Source of the DNA: Deltaproteobacteria bacterium UBA5329
Lineage (GTDB): Bacteria > Desulfobacterota > Syntrophorhabdia > Syntrophorhabdales > Syntrophorhabdaceae
Assembly: GCA_002408185.1 (NCBI GenBank)
Contig: DHQV01000009.1
Location: 11,368 to 21,174 of the forward strand
Length of the DNA: 9,807 bases
Reading direction: 5' to 3'
The notes under the pieces were generated by a model that saw only the letters and a program-made list of their open reading frames with translations, made no database searches and was not told the DNA's origin. This document shows, piece by piece, positions 1 through 6,038 of the stretch (position 1 is the stretch's first letter; every line of letters starts with the position of its first letter). A program made the translations under genes and the position numbers.

Positions 1-62
1 CTCTCGCCAGGCTTCACTCGAACCCGCCTTTTCCTGTGGGCTCGAGTGAAGCCTGGCGAGAG
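1..62. repeat. Long perfect inverted repeat (hairpin), possible terminator
   Basis: Bases 1-21 and 42-62 are perfect reverse complements, leaving a 20-nt spacer. On the minus strand the spacer can add GCCC/GGGT pairing (one G-U), making a stem of about 25 bp with a 12-nt loop. It lies 26 bp beyond the stop of the acyltransferase gene, so it could end the minus-strand operon. The bases where a minus-strand U-tract would sit are outside the window. On the plus strand a T6 run follows only after about 13 nt, which is poor for an intrinsic terminator. It could also be a dispersed palindromic repeat or a contig-end artefact. The inverted repeat itself is certain; its role is inference. Confidence 0.8.
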
Positions 63-88
63 GGAGATAGGGAGATTTTTTGCTTTTC

Positions 89-955
89 TTAATTCTTGTG
101 CCGCCGGTGTTTTCGCCTCTGCCGCCCCCATCTTTGGTGGACCCAGAACCATTCGTCTGGGTGCTTGCGTATTATGTCTTCGAGGAATGCGTTTATCTTT
201 CGCGTATTTCTCGCTATGAGTTCTTCGATATTGCCTTCCCGTTCCATCACGATCGGTTCGCCGCACACGATGGTATATCTCAGGAACCCTTTCCGCAGGG
301 GATAGCAGGGGACGACGAGGCATCCAGTTTTCATGCCGATCATTGCGGTACCCTTCGATGTCGGCACCTGCTGTCCGAAAAGATCGACAAAAACAGCCCG
401 GGAACGTTTTTCTCGCTGGTCACCTAGGATAGCGATAATTGCATTTCTTTTGAGAAGGCGCATGACCTCTTTGGCCGTATTTTCATTTACGATTATGGTT
501 AGACCGGTCGATTCGCGGAGTCTGTTGAGGAATGTGTTGAGACGGGCATGTTTTTTTAAGGGGCGCGCCAGGGCGACGACCGGTTGGTTGAGAAGCTTCG
601 AGGTAATCCCCATGATCTCCCAGTTTCCGAAATGAAATGTCAGCGCTATTACCCCGCGTCCTGAACCGAGAGTCCGGGCAGCTATGTCTTGCGGCTCAAA
701 TGAAAATCGTCGGGGTATCTCTGCCGGAGGAATAAAAGGGACCATGAGCAATTCGATCATGTTCGTGCCGAGCTTTTTGAAACAGTTCCGGGCAATGGCT
801 ACGGCTTGCTCTGGCGAATAATCCGGAAAAGCACGGCGGATGTTTGATATGGCAATATTACGCCGCGTCTTGAGCAGGGCGTAACCTGTTGCACCCAGCA
901 TACGTCCCACACCGGCCTGTGCATTTTCGGACACAGTCCTTAAGGCGCACTGCAT
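89..955 (-). CDS. LpxL/HtrB-family lipid A biosynthesis acyltransferase
   Basis: Membrane-associated acyltransferase expected to transfer an acyl chain to a lipid A precursor, or a related lysophospholipid substrate, at the inner face of the cytoplasmic membrane. Numbering from the TTG at 958, the family hallmarks are visible: an RRNIAISNIRRAFPD segment near residue 32, the catalytic HX4E motif as HFGNWE (H109, E114), the LGDQ block around 178-181 followed by VFVDLFG, and the closing WVHQRW near 272. At about 288 aa it is slightly short. ATG at 955 (or TTG at 958) has no clear Shine-Dalgarno. The frame stays open upstream to 1012 and encodes a hydrophobic stretch like the N-terminal membrane helix of this family, but with no ATG/GTG/TTG. 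The real N-terminus is therefore uncertain. It is the last gene of the cmk operon, after the Trm112-type gene. The exact acyl substrate cannot be read from sequence. Confidence 0.88.
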   Translation of the reverse strand: MQCALRTVSENAQAGVGRMLGATGYALLKTRRNIAISNIRRAFPDYSPEQAVAIARNCFKKLGTNMIELLMVPFIPPAEIPRRFSFEPQDIAARTLGSGRGVIALTFHFGNWEIMGITSKLLNQPVVALARPLKKHARLNTFLNRLRESTGLTIIVNENTAKEVMRLLKRNAIIAILGDQREKRSRAVFVDLFGQQVPTSKGTAMIGMKTGCLVVPCYPLRKGFLRYTIVCGEPIVMEREGNIEELIARNTRKINAFLEDIIRKHPDEWFWVHQRWGRQRRKHRRHKN

Positions 956-1002
956 CAATCTTATAAGTGCAATAAGAATAAGATCTATGATAACGCGTCC
1001 TG

Positions 1003-1185
1003 TTAAGTGTTTTCAGGCTTTATAGGAATTGCCTCGGTGGTGAGCATTATGGGAATTCCGTCCCGTATAGGGTAGAGAAGACCGCATTTAGCGCACACAA
1101 ACCCTTCGGGCGAGGCTGACAGCGTGAGGTCCCCTTTGCATTTAGGGCAACACAGGATATCGAGCAAATCCTGACTGATAGTCAT
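1003..1185 (-). CDS. Trm112/YcaR-family small zinc-ribbon protein
   Basis: A 60-aa protein with the Trm112p-like layout: an N-terminal helix-like LLDILCCPKCKG with CxxC (C13, C16), then FVCAKCGLLYPIRDGIPIML with a second CxxC (C31, C34) and the characteristic YPI-DGIP-ML ending. The four cysteines probably bind one zinc. In eukaryotes and archaea Trm112 activates methyltransferases; the bacterial versions (UPF0434/YcaR) have no firmly established role. In gammaproteobacteria ycaR sits between lpxK and kdsB, so the LpxL-like gene next door here is a similar LPS-linked setting. The ATG at 1185 is preceded by AGGGGA at 6 nt spacing and lies 15 bp after the rpsA stop, so it is translated within the operon. 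Confidence 0.88.
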   Translation of the reverse strand: MTISQDLLDILCCPKCKGDLTLSASPEGFVCAKCGLLYPIRDGIPIMLTTEAIPIKPENT

Positions 1186-1200
1186 AGTCTTTCCCCTGGA

Positions 1201-2916
1201 TCAATCCGTATTTTCGCTGTTTTTCTTCATGGCCGGCTCAAGGATATCTCCGAGTGTAGAAAATGCGCCGCCTGTTTCCTCACGGACCTCTGATGCTGTC
1301 CTGGTCTCTCTTTTTCTCAACACTTTCGTGCTCAGGGCTATTCTCTTGTCTTTCTCATCTATGTTAAGGATGGCCGCCTGTATTATGTCATCGAGAGTGA
1401 ACACCTCGGATGGCTGCTTTCCCTGCAGTTCATCCATCTCGGATATATGAATGAGACCTTCGACCCCTTCTTCGATTTCTACGAAGACCCCAAAGTCGGT
1501 AATGCTGGTAATATGGCCTTCAACGACGTCACCCACTGAATAACGGTTTGAGACTCCTTTCCAGGGGTCTTCTTTGAGTCTCTTTATACTTAACGAGAAT
1601 TTCTTTTGTGCTTTATCGATATTAAGAACAAGCGCCTCTATCGTAGTGCCTTTTTTGAGTTGTTCCTGGGATGCCTTTTTTCTTCGCGACCATGATAGTT
1701 CGGACATATGGACCAGTCCGTCAATGCCGTTTCCGATACCCACGAACATTCCAAATTCGGTAAAATTCTTGACCTTGCCCTTTACTATTGAGCCGGGAGG
1801 ATAGTTAGCCTCAAGCTCATCCCACGGATCGGGAGCAAGTTGTTTGAGACCGAGGGATATACGCTTTTTCTCGAGATCGATCTTGAGGACAACGAGTTCA
1901 AGGGTGTCGCCCTTATTGACCATCTTCGAAGGGTTCTTGAATTTCTTGTCCCAGCTCATTTCGCTGACATGTAGGAGGCCTTCTAGGCCCTGTTCGAGTT
2001 CAACGAATGCGCCGTACTCTACGATGCCGACAACCTTGCCCTTTACCCTGGTCCCGACGGGATATTTTTCATCGATCTTCAACCAAGGATCGGTCTTGAG
2101 CTGTTTCATGCCGATGGACACACGGCCTTTTTCTGTGTCGATCCCTATGATCTTTACCTTTGCTTCGTCCCCTATCCTCAAATATTCCTTGGGATGCGTG
2201 ATCTTCCCCCAGGTTATATCATTAATGTGAAGGAAGCCGTCAACGCCACCGAGATCAACGAATGCGCCGTAATCGGTTATATTTCTGACGAAGCCGTATA
2301 TGATCTGTCCGTCTTTGACATTTTTCCAGAATTCCTGTCTTTTTCTCTCGCGTTCTTCTTCGAGAAGAACACGCCGTGAAAGAATAATGCTACCTTTCCT
2401 CCGGTTGGATTTGATAACCTTGAACTTAAGGGATCGCCCGACAAAGGATGCCGGGTTCTTGACCGGCTTTATATCGACCTGCGATAGTGGAAGGAAAGCG
2501 TTGATCCCCAGATCAACTATGAACCCACCCTTGACCTCCGAGACAATATGTCCCTCGAGTGGGGTCCCGTCTTCGAGTGACTTGTCTATCTTCTCCCATG
2601 TCTTGATCTCATCTACCCGTTTCTTCGACAGTCTTAAAAGACCCGATTCCTTCTCGCGTCCAATGATCATAACCTCTACCTCATCATCGACGCTTACCGG
2701 CTGTTCGCTGCCTTCACGCGGCGAAAATTCACCGAGCGGTACTATGCCCTCCGATTTTAAACCGACATCGACGATAACAGAATCGCCCGCGATATTTATT
2801 ACCTTTCCTGTCAGTATGTTGCCTTCCTGGAGGCTTTTCAACGACGTCTCGTATAATGTCTGCATATCCTCCTGCGTGTTGTCTTTCGGTGTCGCGGTAT
2901 CTGTATCCACCATCAT
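1201..2916 (-). CDS. rpsA: 30S ribosomal protein S1
   Basis: A 571-aa protein made almost wholly of six S1 (OB-fold) RNA-binding domains, at roughly residues 31-99, 117-183, 202-273, 287-360, 374-447 and 460-531. Domains 3-6 show the repeated pattern G-V--ITDYGAFV-L--GV-GFLH-S(N)---W. This matches the six-domain S1 of proteobacteria (557 aa in E. coli), which binds mRNA on the 30S subunit and helps start translation on structured messages. The first two domains are more diverged, as expected for the ribosome-docking part. The tail from about 532 is charged and not folded into an S1 domain. Two ATG codons open the frame (2916 and 2913), with AGGGGG 6 nt upstream of the first and overlapping the ispH stop codon. 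It lies 10 bp after ispH. Confidence 0.97.
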   Translation of the reverse strand: MMVDTDTATPKDNTQEDMQTLYETSLKSLQEGNILTGKVINIAGDSVIVDVGLKSEGIVPLGEFSPREGSEQPVSVDDEVEVMIIGREKESGLLRLSKKRVDEIKTWEKIDKSLEDGTPLEGHIVSEVKGGFIVDLGINAFLPLSQVDIKPVKNPASFVGRSLKFKVIKSNRRKGSIILSRRVLLEEERERKRQEFWKNVKDGQIIYGFVRNITDYGAFVDLGGVDGFLHINDITWGKITHPKEYLRIGDEAKVKIIGIDTEKGRVSIGMKQLKTDPWLKIDEKYPVGTRVKGKVVGIVEYGAFVELEQGLEGLLHVSEMSWDKKFKNPSKMVNKGDTLELVVLKIDLEKKRISLGLKQLAPDPWDELEANYPPGSIVKGKVKNFTEFGMFVGIGNGIDGLVHMSELSWSRRKKASQEQLKKGTTIEALVLNIDKAQKKFSLSIKRLKEDPWKGVSNRYSVGDVVEGHITSITDFGVFVEIEEGVEGLIHISEMDELQGKQPSEVFTLDDIIQAAILNIDEKDKRIALSTKVLRKRETRTASEVREETGGAFSTLGDILEPAMKKNSENTD

Positions 2917-2926
2917 GGTGTGCCCC

Positions 2927-3745
2927 CTAAAAATTTTTTACTTTCCCTTCAACAATATCTATGATCAGATCGGGTGTTGACGCTCCCCCCGTCAGACCTA
3001 CCCGTGATACATTCTGGAACCATTCGGGACGAAGGTCATCGACTGTTTCAATATGATAGGTATTTGGCTGGACTTTATGTACGACCTTGTAAAGCTTAGT
3101 GCAGTTTGAACTGTTCTTTCCCCCGACTACCAACATCATGTCTACTTCGCCCGATAATTCTACAGCTTCGTTTTGTCGTATCTGGGTGCTCTCGCAAATG
3201 GTGTTGTATATTCTGAGTTCCTCCACTCCGGCAATGAGCTCTTTTACGATCGAAACGAATGTTCCTTTATCGAGGGTGGTTTGACTTACGACCCCCACCT
3301 TTTTGGCAGTCAATGCTGTTGGTTGTTGCAGTACAATACCATCATTATCAAGGTAACTCAAGACACTTTTGACCTCGGGATGGTTCCTGTCGCCGACGAT
3401 CACAACCTGATACCCGCTCTTCTCGAGGTGCTTGGCATGCTTGCGCACACGCTTCACGAAAGGACATGTCGTGTCTATCCATTTTAACCCGCTTTGGTGA
3501 ATATATTCCTCTTCCTCTTTCTTGATCCCGTGCGTGCGGAATACGACCGTGCCCTCTTTGACCTGATAGACATCATCGACGGGTATTATCCCTTTTCCCT
3601 TCAATAATCCGACCATCTGGGGATTATGGATGATCGGGCCTATGGTAAATACCTTTCCACCCGCTTCTGCGGCCTTCAAGACCATGTTGATGGCCCGTTT
3701 AACCCCGAAACAAAAACCGATATTCTTCGTTTTAACGACGTTCAT
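2927..3745 (-). CDS. ispH: 4-hydroxy-3-methylbut-2-enyl diphosphate reductase
   Basis: Last enzyme of the MEP isoprenoid pathway. It reduces HMBPP to IPP and DMAPP with a 4Fe-4S cluster in the cytosol. The three cluster cysteines are visible: C12 in GFCFGV, C94 in DTTCPFV and C184 in NTICEST. The substrate-binding residues also fit: H40 (IIHNPQ), H72 (FRTHGI), H122 and E124 (NHPEV), SQTT near 154-157 and NSSNC at 211-215. A GGASTP motif is near the C-terminus. The length of 272 aa is at the short end for the family but no core motif is missing. The start overlaps the cmk stop by 4 bp (ATGA), which implies translational coupling. Close linkage to rpsA is seen in many bacteria. Confidence 0.97.
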   Translation of the reverse strand: MNVVKTKNIGFCFGVKRAINMVLKAAEAGGKVFTIGPIIHNPQMVGLLKGKGIIPVDDVYQVKEGTVVFRTHGIKKEEEEYIHQSGLKWIDTTCPFVKRVRKHAKHLEKSGYQVVIVGDRNHPEVKSVLSYLDNDGIVLQQPTALTAKKVGVVSQTTLDKGTFVSIVKELIAGVEELRIYNTICESTQIRQNEAVELSGEVDMMLVVGGKNSSNCTKLYKVVHKVQPNTYHIETVDDLRPEWFQNVSRVGLTGGASTPDLIIDIVEGKVKNF

Positions 3746-4416
3746 TTCTTTTGTTCGTCCCTGTCTTTAATATGGGTCAGGATAATATTCAATACCCCTT
3801 CGATATCCGTTCCCGTTGTATCGACAACAATTGCCCCATCCGGGACAACAAGGGGTGCTATTGCCCGCGTGGAATCATCCGCATCGCGTTTTTCCATTTC
3901 TTGTTTAACGGTAGTCAGCGGCGGTTTCGAACCTTTTGAGGTCAGCTCGGAATGTCGCCGGTGTGCCCGTTCATCAGATCGCGCATCGAGATAAAACTTA
4001 ATATCCGCATCCGGAAAGACAACGCTTCCGGTATCCCTTCCTTCAAGAACGACATTCTTGTCTGCCGCGAGCCTGCGTTGAACAGCATTTGCATATTCTC
4101 GAACGGGTTGATGCTGGGAAAGGGAAGAGGCCAGGAGGGAAATATCGGGCTCGCGTATTTCTTCTGAAATATCCTTCCCGGAGAATCTTACCCGGGTATG
4201 TTTGCCGAATTCGAACGTGAGTGGGAGATCATGAAGAAATTCCTCGATAGATCCCCCATCTTTTCGTGTATTATAAGCATAAGCGATGCCGCGGTAGATT
4301 GCGCCGGAATCGATGTAAGTGTAGCCGGCGGACACAGCAAGGAGTTTTGCGATCGTACTTTTACCGGCACCGCTTGGACCATCAATCGTTATGATCTTGT
4401 GTTTTCTCAAAGTCAC
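3742..4416 (-). CDS. cmk: Cytidylate (CMP/dCMP) kinase
   Basis: Phosphorylates CMP and dCMP with ATP in the cytosol, supplying pyrimidine nucleotides. The 224-aa product shows the P-loop GPSGAGKST (13-21), the IDSGAIYR segment after it, an ISEEIREPDIS CMP-binding region near 83-93, LEGRDTGSVVFPDAD (about 124-138), the arginine-rich lid around 147-154 and the DDSTRAIAPL block near 180-189. All are typical of bacterial Cmk and the length is normal. The start is GTG at 4416, the only suitable start in frame, with a weak GGGA about 7 nt upstream. It is the first gene of the five-gene minus-strand operon, just downstream of the promoter at 4458-4486. Its stop overlaps the ispH start. Confidence 0.96.
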   Translation of the reverse strand: MTLRKHKIITIDGPSGAGKSTIAKLLAVSAGYTYIDSGAIYRGIAYAYNTRKDGGSIEEFLHDLPLTFEFGKHTRVRFSGKDISEEIREPDISLLASSLSQHQPVREYANAVQRRLAADKNVVLEGRDTGSVVFPDADIKFYLDARSDERAHRRHSELTSKGSKPPLTTVKQEMEKRDADDSTRAIAPLVVPDGAIVVDTTGTDIEGVLNIILTHIKDRDEQKK

Positions 4417-4457
4417 GTTGTTTCCCGCAGCCCTAAATACCCATAAGCCAAATAATC

Positions 4458-4486
4458 AGTATATACCAAGTTATCGAAAAATTCAA
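4458..4486 (-). promoter_or_regulatory. Sigma70-type promoter of the cmk-ispH-rpsA operon
   Basis: On the minus strand TTGAAT (4486-4481) is followed after exactly 17 bp by TATACT (4463-4458). These match the -35 and -10 consensus at 4/6 and 5/6. Transcription would start near 4451, giving a 5' leader of about 35 nt before the GTG of cmk. Position and spacing fit the head of the operon. No experimental start is known. Confidence 0.65.
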
Positions 4487-4894
4487 ATTGTATCGCGGGG
4501 ATAGCGGTTCGCAAGGGCACGATTTCAATAATAAAACACCGTTCCATCCTTTCACGTCCTTTCTCGCATAACATATGGACCTTCGAAAAGGATAAAAGCC
4601 GGATGTATCGCTGAATTACAGAGAAAATATGGAGAATTCATCCATGCCAATTATATATTGAACAGGCATAAGATCGGGGAGGCCGAAACCGCGTCCTGCA
4701 TCAATGAAAAACCAATTTTTCGAGTATGGTAATTTACCCCATATTTAACCAATAATTAATCAATGAGAATTCGGAGTCGTCTTATGCTAATATGATCACG
4801 CAGTGCAGGGGAAGCGGGGTTATTGGGTCATTTAGCAGTAAAGCTTATGGGAAAGCGCCTGTAGTCAAATAATATTACATATAAATAGGTTTAT
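4487..4894. other. Gene-poor intergenic stretch, about 400 bp
   Basis: No open frame here has protein-like composition, and no tRNA, rRNA or recognised riboswitch was found on reading both strands. It is fairly AT-rich, with short palindromes such as CCTT-CGAA-AAGG near 4580. A TATAAA at 4880-4885, without a recognisable -35, could be a -10 element for the plus-strand gene at 4951. The stretch separates the divergent cmk operon and the zinc-ribbon gene, so it may hold control sites or an unrecognised small RNA. Confidence 0.4.
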
Positions 4895-4950
4895 TAAGCG
4901 ACAGACAGTTCCGTGTAATTATTCCTAAAGTATAGGAAGCGGGTCGCTTA
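4895..4950 (+). promoter_or_regulatory. Structured leader directly before the zinc-ribbon gene
   Basis: An 8-bp perfect inverted repeat, TAAGCGAC at 4895-4902 and GTCGCTTA at 4943-4950, encloses a second perfect stem, TTCCTA (4922-4927) with TAGGAA (4933-4938). The AGGAA that could act as Shine-Dalgarno lies in the inner stem, and the GTG start at 4951 directly follows the outer stem. If transcription starts about 7 nt after the TATAAA at 4880-4885, the RNA would begin almost exactly at the outer stem. It does not match a riboswitch class I recognise. The pairing is seen; the regulatory role is inferred. Confidence 0.4.
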
Positions 4951-5166
4951 GTGCGGAAAACAGGCAAAAGTTCACTTCAACCGGATTCGTACCGATCGGG
5001 TCGGCGCACATCCACAGTACGGTGCAAGTGGTGCGGCAAGGAAGTGAGAATTATCCCGTTTGGTTTCGGATACATTGCCGCATGCTGCGGTCACATTATT
5101 TATAGCGGCCGGAAATTGCCACGTGACACGTCACCGGGGAATGTCCCGGGAAAAGACTCCGAATAG
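4951..5166 (+). CDS. Small zinc-ribbon-like protein, function unknown
   Basis: A 71-aa basic protein with CKWCG (C25, C28) and, 17 residues later, CCGH (C45, C46, H48) followed by IIYSG. The spacing suggests a small zinc-binding ribbon between a flexible basic N-terminus and a polar C-terminal tail. I do not recognise a named family. The start is GTG at 4951; an AGGAAG lies about 11 nt upstream inside a predicted hairpin, so initiation could be controlled by structure. The gene is followed after 35 bp by the broken DUF2845-like gene on the same strand. The paired-cysteine motif and GFGYIA core look selected rather than random, but the reading frame is short. Confidence 0.5.
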   Translation: MRKTGKSSLQPDSYRSGRRTSTVRCKWCGKEVRIIPFGFGYIAACCGHIIYSGRKLPRDTSPGNVPGKDSE

Positions 5167-5201
5167 CCCGGCTCATTTTGGTCTTGTTATGTTTGGTGGG
5201 C

Positions 5202-5532
5202 ATGCTGCGATCGATGTTGACGATAATAGGTCTGGCATGTGCGCTATGCCTGGCATATTATCCTGCGTCCGCGACGACCTCAGGTACTTTTAGATGTCCT
5301 GACGGAGCCGTAGTAGCAGTTCATGACAGACTTTCCGCGGTGATGGCCAGGTGGGATGCCCCGACAGTGATATCTAGGAGAACTGTGACGAGGGGGCCTT
5401 CCTTTCGGATATTTTGAGACAGTTGAAATAGAGGAATGGACATACAACCTTGGCCCGACTTCATTTATACATTACCTCACCTTTTAAAACGGTTTTCTCG
5501 AGAGAATAGAAAGCGGGGGATATGGAAATTAA
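5202..5532 (+). pseudogene. Broken DUF2845-like secreted protein gene
   Basis: The 5' part (ATG 5202, or TTG 5178) encodes a signal peptide, a basic start MLRS then a hydrophobic core ending in PASA. It is followed by FRCPDGAVVAVHDRLSAVM-RWDAP, which resembles the start of DUF2845 (FRC--LV--GDS---V---CG-P). That frame ends at TGA 5415. Shifting +1 near the G5 run at 5392-5396 restores a typical family C-terminus, FGYFETVEIEEWTYNLGPTS then FIHYLTF, which meets TAA at 5485. The same frame then continues NGFLERIESGGYGN to TAA at 5530. So the gene has one frameshift and one premature stop, and the family's usual CG is WD here. Its final stop overlaps that of the convergent DUF697-like gene. The DUF2845 assignment is from recalled family pattern. 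The family is of unknown function. Confidence 0.6.
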
Positions 5533-6038
5533 CGTTTTCCCTGCAATCTCTTTTCTTGGTGGTTCGTCCGGTCGGTTACCATTCGCGCAACTTTGTGACA
5601 TTCATTTATGTGATGTCGGATGACGAGCATCATGCCCCCGTAGCTCACGCCCGCTGAGACAACCTGCCCTATAAGGGGCATATATCTGCTCACCTGTTTT
5701 ACGGTCAACCTCTTTATCCCCATATTTTGGAGAAGATGGATTATCAGGTCTTTGGTGAGATATCTCCCGATGATCTTTGACCCCACCTCTCTGGCCACTT
5801 CGTAAATTATGATAGATAGTTGCCGGTCATAGCCGTCTATTTGCTCTTTTGCAAGCCCGAACTTTTGCGCTATTTTCGGGATAATATCCCGCAAGACCAT
5901 GATATCGGTGGCGGTATTCGTAAATGGGACAGGCAGTATCGACGCAGCTGCAGACATCAAAGCACGTTTACGGGACATCTTCATGCATTCTCTTCTTATA
6001 TGCTCCAATTCTTCTTTTGTGCGTGCCGCCATACTCAT
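5529..6038 (-). CDS. DUF697-like (YcjF/EcsC-like) membrane-associated protein
   Basis: A 169-aa protein with a charged N-terminus, then LMSAAASILPVPFTNTATDI (27-46), an amphipathic IPKIAQKFGL stretch, and a Gly/Val-rich C-terminal segment at about 118-140 (YMPLIGQVVSAGVSYGGMML). This plan resembles DUF697 domains, which often accompany GTPases and associate with membranes, but no GTPase domain is present here. EcsC-like proteins are an alternative. The ATG at 6038 has no clear Shine-Dalgarno and lies inside the annotated 3' end of the cyclopropane synthase. In an alternative frame of that gene a TAA falls directly before this ATG, which suggests translational coupling. Function unknown. Confidence 0.6.
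   Translation of the reverse strand: MSMAARTKEELEHIRRECMKMSRKRALMSAAASILPVPFTNTATDIMVLRDIIPKIAQKFGLAKEQIDGYDRQLSIIIYEVAREVGSKIIGRYLTKDLIIHLLQNMGIKRLTVKQVSRYMPLIGQVVSAGVSYGGMMLVIRHHINECHKVARMVTDRTNHQEKRLQGKR

Noticed and set aside
80..635. Plus-strand open frames at the left end
   Set aside because: They lie antisense to the LpxL-like gene, which has clear catalytic motifs, and they have no domains of their own.
2300..2980. 226-codon plus-strand open frame
   Set aside because: It is antisense to rpsA, whose six S1 domains are unmistakable. The composition is Ser/Pro-rich, as expected of a shadow frame.
4795..4870. Possible c-di-GMP-I (GEMM) or cobalamin riboswitch, from a TCACGCAGTGCAGGGG-like start and a GCAGTAAAGC segment
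   Set aside because: The rest of the conserved core and the pairing pattern do not fit either class.
5060..5293. Plus-strand 77-codon open frame bridging the zinc-ribbon and DUF2845-like genes
   Set aside because: It overlaps both better-supported frames and has no domain or ribosome site.
5465..5515. Intrinsic terminator between the convergent genes near 5490
   Set aside because: The AAAACGGTTTT and TTCTCTCGAGAA palindromes are too short or have no loop, and there is no proper U-tract.
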